From CAVVYA01 sp963752345 (lineage in GTDB: Bacteria > Pseudomonadota > Alphaproteobacteria > SMXQ01): a stretch of DNA of 64,000 nucleotides. Location of the stretch: positions 124,001 through 188,000 of the forward strand of contig CAVVYA010000020.1 of the NCBI GenBank assembly GCA_963752345.1, read 5' to 3'. Both the position numbers and the translations under genes were made by a program. This document shows positions 1 to 8,322 of the stretch, piece by piece. Position 1 is the first letter of the stretch. Each line of letters starts with the position of its first letter. Under the pieces are notes generated by a model, which was not told the DNA's origin, ran no database searches, and saw nothing but the letters and a program-made list of their open reading frames with translations.

Positions 1-31
1 TGCCTTCGAACTCTGTCGAAAGGATCGCGCC

Positions 32-463
32 ATGATCGAACTGCGGGCGTGTATCGATGTGGATGATCTGGATCGGGCCGTGGCGTTTTACCGCGACGCC
101 ATGGGCCTCACGCCCGGCCGCCGCCTGGGTGCCGGGTGGGTCGAAATGCTCGGCGCATCGAGCCCCATCGACCTGCTCGCCAATCCGCCCGGCAGTGGGT
201 GCTGCGGCGTGGGGTCGCAGCAGCGCGATTACGGCCGGCATTGGACACCGGTGCATCTCGATTTCGCGGTCGCCGACGTCGACGCGGCGATCGCGCGGGT
301 GCGCGCCGGCGGCGGCACCCTCGACCGCCCGATTCAGGAACGCGCCTGGGGGCGGATGGCGAATGTCGCCGATCCGTTCGGCAACGGGTTTTGCCTGCTG
401 GAATTCCGCGGCCGCGGCTACGACGCGATGCTCGAGGCCGAGGCGGCGTCGGCCCCGGTCTAG
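32..463 (+). CDS. VOC (glyoxalase/bleomycin-resistance fold) family protein
   Basis: A 143-residue protein with the vicinal-oxygen-chelate pattern. It opens with a beta strand and the segment DVDDLDRAVAFYRDAMGL, has a central HLDFAVADVDAA strand-helix, and ends with the ADPFGNGFCLLEF strand typical of glyoxalase-like single-module proteins. His and Glu candidates for metal ligands are present (the His of VHLDF and the Glu of LLEF), but no substrate can be assigned. An AAGGA ribosome-binding site lies about 8 bases before the ATG. The 3' end overlaps the convergent 3-hydroxybutyryl-CoA dehydrogenase gene by 4 bases, so it is probably transcribed from further left. The family call is solid and the function is unknown. 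Confidence 0.8.
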   Translation: MIELRACIDVDDLDRAVAFYRDAMGLTPGRRLGAGWVEMLGASSPIDLLANPPGSGCCGVGSQQRDYGRHWTPVHLDFAVADVDAAIARVRAGGGTLDRPIQERAWGRMANVADPFGNGFCLLEFRGRGYDAMLEAEAASAPV

Positions 464-1332
464 CGCGTCGGCACCGGCTGGTCGCCGGTATAATCGTAGA
501 AGCCACGGCCCGTCTTGCGGCCGAGCCAGCCGGCTTCGACATATTTCACCAGCAGCGGGCAGGGCCGGTATTTGCTGTCCGCCAGGCCGTTGTGCAGCAC
601 CTGCATGATGCTGAGGCAGGTGTCGAGGCCGATGAAATCGGCGAGCTCGAGCGGTCCCATCGGATGATTGGCGCCGAGCTTCATGGCGGTGTCGATCGAC
701 TGCACGGTGCCGACGCCCTCATAGAGCGCGTAGATGCCCTCGTTGATCATCGGCAGCAGGATGCGGTTGACGATGAAGGCCGGCGAATCCTCGGCGTTGA
801 CCGGGATCTTGCCGAGCTTTTCGGCCAATGCGCGCACCGTCTGGATGGTGTCTTTCGCGGTGGCGATGCCGGGGATCACCTCGACCAGCTTCATCACCGG
901 CACCGGCTTCATGAAGTGCATGCCGATGAACTTCTCGGGACGGTCGGTGACCGAGGCCAGCCGGGTGACCGAAATCGACGAGGTGTTGGTGGCGAGAATT
1001 GCGTTGGCCTTGAGATGGGGCACCAGCGCGCGCAGGATTTCGGTCTTGACCTTCTCGTTCTCGGTCGCCGCCTCGATGATCAGGTCGCATTCGCCGAGCG
1101 TGGTGAAATCGTCGGTGGTGTCGATGCGGCCGAGCGTCGCCTTGACATCCTCGGCCTTGATCGTGCCCTTGGCGACCAGCCGCTCCATGCCGCGCTTGAT
1201 CTCGGCCAGGGCCTTTTCGAGCTGCTTCTGGCTGACGTCGGCGAGCTTCACGCGGAACTCGTGCTGGGCGAAGACCTGAGCGATACCGCCGCCCATCTGC
1301 CCGGCGCCGATGACACCGATTTTCTCGATCAT
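460..1332 (-). CDS. hbd: 3-hydroxybutyryl-CoA dehydrogenase
   Basis: NAD(P)-dependent 3-hydroxyacyl-CoA dehydrogenase of 290 residues, the usual length for the short single-function enzyme. The N-terminal Rossmann fold starts with GVIGAGQMGGGIAQVFA (GxGxxG near residues 8-13), followed by the NTSSISVT and GMHFMKPVPVMKLVEVI segments that carry the catalytic Ser and His. The C-terminal domain has AFIVNRILLPMINEG, GANHPMGPLELADFIGLD and GRKTGRGFYDY. It interconverts acetoacetyl-CoA and 3-hydroxybutyryl-CoA and would feed polyhydroxybutyrate or, with mcd nearby, the ethylmalonyl-CoA pathway. It sits 178 bases downstream of the cobalamin adenosyltransferase on the same strand. From memory, relatives often have etfBA in that gap; here they are absent. 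Confidence 0.93.
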   Translation of the reverse strand: MIEKIGVIGAGQMGGGIAQVFAQHEFRVKLADVSQKQLEKALAEIKRGMERLVAKGTIKAEDVKATLGRIDTTDDFTTLGECDLIIEAATENEKVKTEILRALVPHLKANAILATNTSSISVTRLASVTDRPEKFIGMHFMKPVPVMKLVEVIPGIATAKDTIQTVRALAEKLGKIPVNAEDSPAFIVNRILLPMINEGIYALYEGVGTVQSIDTAMKLGANHPMGPLELADFIGLDTCLSIMQVLHNGLADSKYRPCPLLVKYVEAGWLGRKTGRGFYDYTGDQPVPTR

Positions 1333-1510
1333 TGCTGCCCCTTGGGTATGTCGCCCGGCTGCCCGCGGGCGTGCTGTTGAACGCGACTGTCAGATCAGAT
1401 CGGCAGGTTTGGCGAGCCCGCGCGGCCCTGGCGCGCTATGTTGCAGCGCAGCATAAGCCTCCCGCGGGGCGTCGTCAATCGCGGCAATTCACTGATAAAT
1501 AAGCCGTTTA

Positions 1511-2104
1511 TTAACGATTGGCGCCCGGCCGCCACAGCACATCGGCCTTGCCGTCGTCGTTCAGCACGCGCGCCAGGACGAAGAGATGGTCCGACAGCCG
1601 GTTGATATAGGCGATGGCCAGGGGGTTGACCGTCTCCTGCTGGGCGAGCTTGGTCATCAGGCGTTCGGCGCGCCGGGTCACGGTACGCGCCAGATGAAGA
1701 TGGGCGGCGGCCGGCCGGCCGCCCGGCAGGACGAAGGATTCGAGCGGCGTGAGCCGCGCATTCATGTCGTCGATTTCGCGTTCGAGCCGGTCGACCTGGG
1801 TTTGCACGATGCGCAAGGCGCCTTCCTGGCGCGCGCCGCCCCCCCGTTCTCCGCCGTCTGGCACGCAGAGATCGGCGCCGAGATCGAACAGATCGTCCTG
1901 GATCCGGCGCAGCATGGCGTCGGCATCCTCTTCGACCGGGTCGGCGGCGGTATAGATGCGCGCCACGCCGATCGCCGCATTCGCTTCGTCCACGGTGCCG
2001 TAGGCGGCGACGCGCAGATCGTGCTTGGGCACGCGGGTGCCGCTGCCGAGCGAGGTTTCGCCTTTGTCGCCGCCGCGGGTGTAGATGCGAGTCAGTTTGA
2101 CCAT
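1511..2104 (-). CDS. cob(I)yrinic acid a,c-diamide adenosyltransferase (PduO type)
   Basis: ATP:corrinoid adenosyltransferase of the PduO/MMAB family, 197 residues. The ATP-binding N-terminus TRGGDKGETSLG is intact, followed by YGTVDEANAAIG, the four-helix bundle, and the C-terminal LARTVTRRAER and INRLSDHLFVLAR motifs. The frame stays open well upstream, but MVKLTRIYTRGG is the family start and is used here. It makes adenosylcobalamin, the cofactor of ethylmalonyl-CoA mutase and methylmalonyl-CoA mutase, which fits the mcd gene two positions upstream on the same strand. It probably forms one transcript with the HIG1-like gene (74-base gap) and mcd. Confidence 0.92.
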   Translation of the reverse strand: MVKLTRIYTRGGDKGETSLGSGTRVPKHDLRVAAYGTVDEANAAIGVARIYTAADPVEEDADAMLRRIQDDLFDLGADLCVPDGGERGGGARQEGALRIVQTQVDRLEREIDDMNARLTPLESFVLPGGRPAAAHLHLARTVTRRAERLMTKLAQQETVNPLAIAYINRLSDHLFVLARVLNDDGKADVLWRPGANR

Positions 2105-2178
2105 GACGGTTCGGCCCTTCGGCTGGCGCGGTCGGTGCGTCGACCGGCGGCGCTCGGTGTGTCGCGCCGATGGCGCGC

Positions 2179-2373
2179 TCAGTGCTTTGTGAGCCACAGC
2201 ACCATGAAGATCAAGGCCACGGCCGCTGCCTGCAGGATAACGCGCCAGCGCATCAGCTTGTTGGACTTGACCGGATCGTGGCCTTTTTTCATCAGGTTGA
2301 AAATGCCGAGGAGGAGCACGACGAGCGTGGCGCCGATGGCCAGGACGATCAGGATGACGAGGGCCGTGCTCAT
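2179..2373 (-). CDS. HIG1-domain twin transmembrane protein
   Basis: A 64-residue inner-membrane protein made of two hydrophobic helices (about residues 3-27 and 46-61). They are joined by a polar loop with the NKLMRWRVILQ signature of HIG1/'twin transmembrane' proteins common in alphaproteobacteria. In mitochondria HIG1 proteins associate with respiratory complexes III/IV; the bacterial role is not established. The ATG follows the mcd stop almost immediately, with the mcd stop codon at 2376-2378 and this start at 2373 upstream of the adenosyltransferase, so the three genes look co-transcribed. The linkage to electron-transfer and acyl-CoA genes is common in relatives (recalled, not checked). 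Confidence 0.8.
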   Translation of the reverse strand: MSTALVILIVLAIGATLVVLLLGIFNLMKKGHDPVKSNKLMRWRVILQAAAVALIFMVLWLTKH

Positions 2374-2375
2374 CG

Positions 2376-4088
2376 CTAATTCCTTCCCTCCAGGATGCCG
2401 CGCGCGATGACCTGCGCCTGGATTTCGGCGGCCCCCTCGAAGATGTTGAGGATGCGCGCGTCGCACAGCACGCGGCTGATCGGGTACTCGAGCGCGTAGC
2501 CGTTGCCGCCATGGACCTGCACCGCGTTGTCGGCATTGGCCCAGGCGACGCGCGCGGCGAGCAGCTTGGCCATGCCGGCCTCGCGGTCGCAGCGCCGGCC
2601 CGAGTCCTTCTCGCGGGCGGCGAAGTAGCTCAACTGCCGCGCGACCATGGTTTCCACCGCCATCCAGCCGATCTTGCCGCCGACGCGGGGGAATTCGAGG
2701 ATGGATTTGCCGAATTGCTGGCGGTCCCTGGCATAGTTCAGCGCCAGCTCGAGCGCGTTCTGGGCGACGCCGACGGCGCGTGCCGCGGTCTGGATGCGCG
2801 CCGATTCGAAGGTCTGCATCAATTGTTTGAAGCCTTCGCCCGCGATGCCGCCGAGCAGGTTCTCGGCCGGCACCACGAAATCGTCGAACGCGATCTCGTA
2901 TTCCTTCATGCCACGATAGCCCAGGACCTCGATCTCGCTGCCGCTCATGCCCGGCGCGGGAAAGGGATCGGTGTCGCTGCCGCGCGGCTTCTCGGCCAGG
3001 AACATGCTGAGGCCGCGCCAGCCTGCCTCGTTGGGGTCGGTGCGCGCCATGAGCGTCATCAAATCGGAGCGCGCGCCGTGGGTGATCCAGGTCTTGCTGC
3101 CGGAGATCAGGTAGACGTCGCGGCCGTCGCGTTGCGCGCGCACCGCGCGGGTGCGCAAGGCACCCAGGTCGGAGCCGGTGTTGGGCTCGGTGAACACCGC
3201 GGTCGGCAGGATTTCGCCCGACGCGATGCGTGGCAGGAAATTCCGCTTCTGCGCCTCGGTGCCGCCGGCGCGGATCAGCTCGCCGGCGATTTCCGAGCGG
3301 GTGCCCAGCGAACCGACGCCGAGGAAGCCGCGCGACAATTCCTCGGTCACGACGCACAGCGCGATGCGGTTCATGGCGAGGCCGCCGAATTCCTCCGGCA
3401 CGGTGAGGCCGAACACGCCGAGCTCGGCGAGTTCGTTCACCACTTCGAGCGGGATGAGCGCGTTGGCGAGGTGCCAGTCATGGGCGGCGGGAACGATCTT
3501 TTCCTCGGTGAAGCGCCGGAATTCGGCCTGCACCAGGCTGAGCGTCTCGTCGTCCAGCCCGGCATCGCCGAACCGCCCGTCGCCGATCAGCGCCGCGATC
3601 CGGCAGCGCACCGCGGCGCTCGCGCCGTGGGCCACCAGGTCGCGGCTGGCCGGCACGAACAGCAGGCGAAGCGCGTCATGGGGCAGGCCGAGGTCGCCAT
3701 GGCGGACGATCTCGCCCTGGCTCATGGCGATGCCGCCCGCCAGTTGGGCGAGGTATTCGCCGAACGCCGCCTGCAGGATCAACGCCTCCAGTTCGGCAAG
3801 CTGGCCGGCGCCGTCGAGCCGCTCCGCCCAGGCCAGCATCTGCGCCAAGGCTTCGGCATAGGTGGCGGTCCAGGCGAGGCCGTGGGCGGCCACCTGGTGG
3901 CGTTCGAGGGCGGCCGGGTCGAGCCGGCCGCCGCCCGCGACAAGGGCGGCGACCGATTGCCGCGCGGCGTCCTCGTAGACGCGCGCGGCATCGAGCGCGC
4001 GGCGGCACTGGCCGAGCAAATCCGGCAAAACGAGCGACGATGCCGCGCGCGGCGGCTGCTTTTCAGAAGACGAGAGCGGGGCCGTCAT
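2376..4088 (-). CDS. mcd: (2S)-methylsuccinyl-CoA dehydrogenase
   Basis: FAD-dependent acyl-CoA dehydrogenase of 570 residues. It carries the N-terminal extension of about 170 residues that distinguishes Mcd from ordinary acyl-CoA dehydrogenases (about 380 aa). The extension contains AAHGLAWTATYAEALAQML, QAAFGEYLAQLAGGI and MSQGEIVR, all typical of Mcd. The catalytic part follows with FTEPNTGSDLGAL, SGSKTWITHGARSD, a RQQFGKSI motif and the C-terminal VHGGNGYALEYP and ILNIFEGAAEIQ. It oxidises methylsuccinyl-CoA to mesaconyl-CoA in the ethylmalonyl-CoA pathway for C2 assimilation. The ATG at 4088 is preferred to the open frame up to 4301 because homologues begin near it. A divergent Nudix gene lies 225 bases away. 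Confidence 0.88.
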   Translation of the reverse strand: MTAPLSSSEKQPPRAASSLVLPDLLGQCRRALDAARVYEDAARQSVAALVAGGGRLDPAALERHQVAAHGLAWTATYAEALAQMLAWAERLDGAGQLAELEALILQAAFGEYLAQLAGGIAMSQGEIVRHGDLGLPHDALRLLFVPASRDLVAHGASAAVRCRIAALIGDGRFGDAGLDDETLSLVQAEFRRFTEEKIVPAAHDWHLANALIPLEVVNELAELGVFGLTVPEEFGGLAMNRIALCVVTEELSRGFLGVGSLGTRSEIAGELIRAGGTEAQKRNFLPRIASGEILPTAVFTEPNTGSDLGALRTRAVRAQRDGRDVYLISGSKTWITHGARSDLMTLMARTDPNEAGWRGLSMFLAEKPRGSDTDPFPAPGMSGSEIEVLGYRGMKEYEIAFDDFVVPAENLLGGIAGEGFKQLMQTFESARIQTAARAVGVAQNALELALNYARDRQQFGKSILEFPRVGGKIGWMAVETMVARQLSYFAAREKDSGRRCDREAGMAKLLAARVAWANADNAVQVHGGNGYALEYPISRVLCDARILNIFEGAAEIQAQVIARGILEGRN

Positions 4089-4312
4089 GATGAGTGTGGA
4101 TACCTGGTGCGAGCCGGGAGCGGCAAATTGCGGCCCGGACGGTGCGATGGAAGAGGCGAGGAACGGCGTCAGGCTGGCAATCTGCCGCCGCGGCGCACTT
4201 GCGTCAAGGCAAGCTGCCGGGGTATGCGATGGTCTCGCGTTCCGCCCAAGTCGCCCGGATTCGCCCTTGGCCGCGCCCAAGGCCCCCCGGGGAACCCCCA
4301 AGGATCCCGATT

Positions 4313-5158
4313 GTGAGCTTTCTCGATCATATCCGCGTGTGCAACGAGCGTGACCTGTCCAAATTCCTGCCGTTTCACGCGGCGGGACAGCGGGTCGGCT
4401 GGGTCGAGAAGCGTTTCGCCGAAACCCTGCGGGAATTCGCCGATGTGCTGGTGGTGTCCGCCGAAGGTGTCTCGCTCGATTCGCGCCTGGGGGATTTCGA
4501 CTCGCGCACCCAGGCCATGGCCAAGGTGGCGCACACCCTCCATGAGCGCAAGCTGGTGCCCGGATGGCACGACGAGGACGTGGCGGTGGCGCCGCGCTTC
4601 GGCGCCGCGCCCTTGTTCAAGATCGAACGCTCGGCCGCGCCGCTGTTCGGCATCACCGTGCTCGGCGTCCACGTCAATGGCATCGTGCGCGGACGCGACG
4701 GACTCAAGATGTGGATCGGCCGGCGCAGTCCGAACAAGCCGACCTATCCCGGATTGCTCGACAATCTGTGCGCCGGTGGCATTATTTACGGCCATGGTGT
4801 GCGCGAGACGCTGGTCAAGGAAGCCGGCGAAGAGGCCAGCATCCCGAAAGCGCTGGCCGAGCGCGCCGTGCCGACCGGCGCCATCACCTATTGCTGCGAA
4901 CGGGACGGCGGGTTGCGGCCCGACATCCTGCTGGTTTACGACCTGGAACTGCCGGCCGATTTCGTGCCATCGCCCGGCGACGACGAGATCGAGAGCTTCA
5001 GCCTGCGGCCGATCGACGAGGTGATCGAGGTGGTGCGCGACACGTTCGATTTCAAATTCAACTGCAATCTGGTGATCATCGATTTCCTGGTGCGCCACGG
5101 CTTCATCACGCCGGACCAGCCGGACTACATCGAGATCGTCAAAGGGCTGCGCCAATGA
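4313..5158 (+). CDS. Nudix hydrolase with N-terminal DUF4743 domain
   Basis: A 281-residue protein with an N-terminal DUF4743 region (SFLDHIRVCNERD and the loop before GWV) and a C-terminal Nudix domain like that of fungal Tnr3. The Nudix box reads AGGIIYGHGVRETLVKEAGEEAS: the KEAGEE metal-binding core is kept, but the first conserved Glu of G-x5-E is replaced by His. Family members act on nucleotide diphosphates; the substrate here is unknown. A GTG start at 4313 is used because it has an AAGGA 7 bases upstream and gives the family N-terminus; the frame is open further upstream. The stop overlaps the start of the esterase gene (ATGA). Confidence 0.8.
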   Translation: MSFLDHIRVCNERDLSKFLPFHAAGQRVGWVEKRFAETLREFADVLVVSAEGVSLDSRLGDFDSRTQAMAKVAHTLHERKLVPGWHDEDVAVAPRFGAAPLFKIERSAAPLFGITVLGVHVNGIVRGRDGLKMWIGRRSPNKPTYPGLLDNLCAGGIIYGHGVRETLVKEAGEEASIPKALAERAVPTGAITYCCERDGGLRPDILLVYDLELPADFVPSPGDDEIESFSLRPIDEVIEVVRDTFDFKFNCNLVIIDFLVRHGFITPDQPDYIEIVKGLRQ

Positions 5159-5839
5159 GCGCGGCCGGCGCGACGAGCTTCCCGATGCTCGACGGACCGC
5201 GCGTGGGCCCGGCAGCCGGCGGCCCGGCGCGCCAGTTGGTGGTGCTGCTGCATGGTGTCGGCGCCGACGGCAACGATCTGATCGGGCTGGCGCCCTACGT
5301 CGCGCGCGCGCTGCCCCATGCCGCGTTCGTCGCACCGCACGCGCCGTTTCCCTACGACATGGCGCCCTCCGGCCGCCAGTGGTTCAGCCTGATGGACCGC
5401 GCGCCCGCGCGCGTGCTGGAAGGATGCCGCGTGGCGGGGCCAATGCTCGACCGCTTCCTCGATCTCGAGCTTAAGAAACACGGGTCTGACCGACGCGCAG
5501 CTCGCCCTCGTCGGATTTTCCCAGGGCACCATGATGGCGCTCCATGCCGGCCTGCGCCGGGTCTCGCCGCCCGCCGGCATCCTCGGCTATTCCGGGGTGA
5601 TCGTCGGGGCCGAGACATTGGCCAGCGATTTGCGGGTGCGCCCGCCGGTCATGCTCATCCATGGCGAGGAGGATCCGGTGGTGCCGTTCAACCTGCATGG
5701 CCTGACCGCGGCCACCCTCGAAGCGCACGACGTCCCGGTCGAGGCCCATGCGCGTCCCGGCCTCGGCCATAGCATCGACGAGCAGGGCCTGAGCCTCGGA
5801 GTGGCATTTCTGCGGCGGATTTTCGGGCTCGTCGCCTAG
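5155..5839 (+). CDS. phospholipase/carboxylesterase (alpha/beta hydrolase), frameshifted
   Basis: An esterase of the phospholipase/carboxylesterase family (YpfH-like), about 227 residues when the two frames are joined. The first frame gives the oxyanion strand LVVLLHGVGADGNDL and APFPYDM. The second frame, from about 5486, gives the nucleophile elbow LVGFSQGTMMAL, the Asp region HGEEDPVVPF and the catalytic His in GLGHSID. The break lies at 5482-5486 and cannot be bypassed by an alternative start, so as written the product lacks its nucleophile. It is translationally coupled to the Nudix gene (ATGA overlap). Either a sequence error or a recent pseudogene. Confidence 0.75.
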
Positions 5840-5977
5840 GCATCCGTGGTATTCAGCTTGCGGTATGGTCGCCACGGGACACCAGGGCTTGGGGGTAAGC
5901 GCTTTCGGGTCTTGAAACGGTAACAGGCCTGTTGTTTGATATCGCCGCGTGTCCAGGGATTCACTAAGGAGTGAGTG

Positions 5978-6541
5978 GTGCTTGCCTCACCGGAGAGTTG
6001 TCCCGCTTTAGTGCTGAACGCCGATTTTCGGCCGCTGTCCTATTTCCCCTTGTCCATCTGGCCCTGGCAGGAAGCCGTCAAGGCGGTGTTCCTCGGGCGG
6101 GTCAATATCGTTTCCGAATACGACCGCCAGGTCCATTCGCCGACCCTGACCATGCGGCTGCCGTCGGTGGTTTCGCTCAAGGAATATATCCCGAGCGCGC
6201 GCCGCCCGGCCTTCACCCGGTTCAACGTCTTCCTGCGCGACCGCTTCACCTGCCAGTATTGCAGCCACCGCAGCGGCGCCGAGGGCCTGACCTTCGACCA
6301 CGTCGTTCCGAAGTCGCGCGGCGGCAAGACGACCTGGTCCAACGTGGTGGCCGCGTGCGAACCGTGCAACCTGCGCAAGGGCGGCATGATGCCGGCCGAG
6401 GCGCACATGTTCCCGCGCTCCCGCCCGCGCCAGCCCACCACCCACGAATTGCAGGAGAACGGGCGCGCCTATCCGCCCAACTATCTGCACGAGAGCTGGC
6501 GCGACTTCCTCTATTGGGACAGCGAGCTGGATCCGGTGTGA
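5978..6541 (+). CDS. HNH endonuclease family protein
   Basis: A 187-residue HNH nuclease of the widespread bacterial type: an N-terminal ALVLNADFRPLSYFPLS strand, then a zinc-binding HNH core. The core has CxxC in RFTCQYCSHR, the catalytic FDHVVPKSRGG and the second Cys pair in CEPCNLRKG, ending with FLYWDSELD. These proteins are probable genome-maintenance nucleases; no toxin or phage context is seen here. There are GTG codons at 5975 and 5978. The second is chosen because the AAGGAG ribosome-binding site at 5966-5971 then has a 6-base spacer. The 135 bases upstream may hold its promoter, since nothing else is coded there. Confidence 0.87.
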   Translation: MLASPESCPALVLNADFRPLSYFPLSIWPWQEAVKAVFLGRVNIVSEYDRQVHSPTLTMRLPSVVSLKEYIPSARRPAFTRFNVFLRDRFTCQYCSHRSGAEGLTFDHVVPKSRGGKTTWSNVVAACEPCNLRKGGMMPAEAHMFPRSRPRQPTTHELQENGRAYPPNYLHESWRDFLYWDSELDPV

Positions 6542-6645
6542 TCCGATCCGCGCGCCCGGCCGGAGGCGCGGACCTGAATGGATTCACGCAGAAACGGTTT
6601 CCACTTCGGCGGAAAACACTTTCGCGAGCCGCAGCTCGTTCTGAA

Positions 6646-8322
6646 CTAACGGCTGTGCGAAGGTTTGGCTAACATTGCCGTGGCCGTCAACGCGCTGGCA
6701 AGGTCTTCCAATGCGTAGGGTTTCGGCAACAATGGACGCCTTCGGCTGCGGCGGCGCGTTTCGCGGCTTCCGCGTAGCCGCTTGTCAGCAGGACCGGCAG
6801 GCCGGGCCGGCGGGTGCGGATTTCTCGCGCGAGGTCGATGCCGTCCATCCTGCCCGGCATCATGACGTCCGAAAATACGATGTCTATGCCCCGGCGGTTT
6901 GCAAGTGCCCCGAGCGCGGACTCCGCGCTGGCCGCCCGCGTCACTTCGTAGCCGATCTCGTGGAGCATTTCCGCCACAAGGGCGGCGACCTCGTCGTCAT
7001 CTTCGACAAGCAGCACGAACCGGACGATCCGGGGGCCAGTTTCGAGGTTTTCGCGATCACGTGATCAGCTAGGCGTGGTTGTCGACCGCGGCAACACACC
7101 GTCCCGCAGGTTCCTTGGTCGACCACGCTGTCGATCAACACTGTTCCGCCAGACTGGCGCGCAAAGCCATAAACTGCGCCAGGCCCAAACCGGATCTTGC
7201 CGATTTCCTTCGTCGTGAAGAACGGTTCGAAGGCGCGGGTTTTCACTTCCGGCGCCATGCCGATCCCGAAATCGATCACGGACAGGCGCACGTAATCACC
7301 CGGACGACCTTCGATGCGCTCACCAGGCGCATTTTCGGCTCTCAGGACGATGGTGCCGCCGGTCGGCATCGCATCGCGCGCATTCACGGCGAGGTTGAGG
7401 AGCGCAAGCTCCAGCTCCGCAGGATCGACCCTCACTGGCCAAAGGTCGTCGGCGAAATCCAGCTGCACGTCGACGTCTCCGCGCAGGCTACGCCGGAGCA
7501 GCTCGCGCATCCCGCCGATCTGGGCCGCGAGGTCCACTGACTCGGGTTTGAGTGCCTGGCGGCGCGAGAACGCCAGAAGTTGCCGGGTGAGACTGGCCCC
7601 GCGCTGCGACGCCTGACGCATACGGTCCATGACCCTCTGCCGCCGGGTCGTGGTCGGTATGCCTCGCGAGAAGATCCAAGCCGCTGGAGATGACCATCAA
7701 CAGATTGTTGAAGTCATGCGCTATTCCACCGGTGAGCTGCCCGACCGCTTCCATTTTCTGAGCTTGGTGCAGCGTCTCTTCCACGCGCGCGCGTTCCGCG
7801 ATCTGATGTCGCAGCTCGATATTGCTGTTGCCAGTTCACGGGTTCTCGCCTCGACCAGTGCCTCGAGTTCGGCCGCCGCGCGCGCCCTGTCTTCGAGCAA
7901 GGTTCGTGTCTCGTATTGGCGCAGGCGAGCCCGGACCGCGGCCTGCACCGTGCTGGTCAGCGTGACGGCCTGTAGCGGGCGCTCGAGCAGGGAGACGTTG
8001 CCGACAGCGTGGCACAGTTTCTGGCGCCATGCGACCACCGCCGGGTGTTCATGACGGCTGGTGATGACGATGAACGGCAGGTCCGACAGGGTGGCTGACT
8101 TTCTACCCGGGACGATAGCGCCGATACGTCTTTGGCGAACAGCGCCTCCTCAGCGATAAAAACAGCCGCTGCGCCTGCCTCGATGCCGCGTAAGACCTCC
8201 TCAAGGTGGCGATAGACTCGACGGCAATCCCGCCACGAGGAGCAATCCGCCGTCGCAGGGCCATCTCGCCCGATCGGTGCGAGGACCAGAACCCGCGCGC
8301 TACGAACGTCAGGTGTCGCCAT
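6646..8322 (-). pseudogene. hybrid histidine kinase with receiver domain, multiply frameshifted
   Basis: Joined across frames this is a sensor kinase of about 555 residues. It has an N-terminal receiver-like region (ARVLVLAPIGRDG), a coiled-coil (EDRARAAAELEALVEARTRE), a HisKA domain with GGIAHDFNNLL, an HATPase domain (NLAVNARDAMP, DFGIGM, FEPFFTTKE) and a C-terminal receiver domain (VEDDDEVAALV, phosphorylatable Asp in FSDVMMPG, KPYALEDL). Frame breaks occur near 8250, 8215, 8075, 7830, 7643, 7185-7170 (two), 7105 and 6712. Several look like loss of one base in a short run, and the G box GxGLGLAQVYG is split by two compensating losses. The start overlaps the KaiC-like gene by 14 bases, so the two were co-transcribed. 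The kinase cannot be made from this sequence. Confidence 0.75.

Noticed and set aside
136..1380. Long plus-strand ORF (414 aa) opposite hbd
   Set aside because: Arg/Gly/His-rich shadow of the minus-strand dehydrogenase gene, without domain motifs.
2511..4316. Plus-strand ORF of 601 aa
   Set aside because: Antisense to mcd, which has a complete acyl-CoA dehydrogenase signature; the composition is that of a GC-rich shadow frame.
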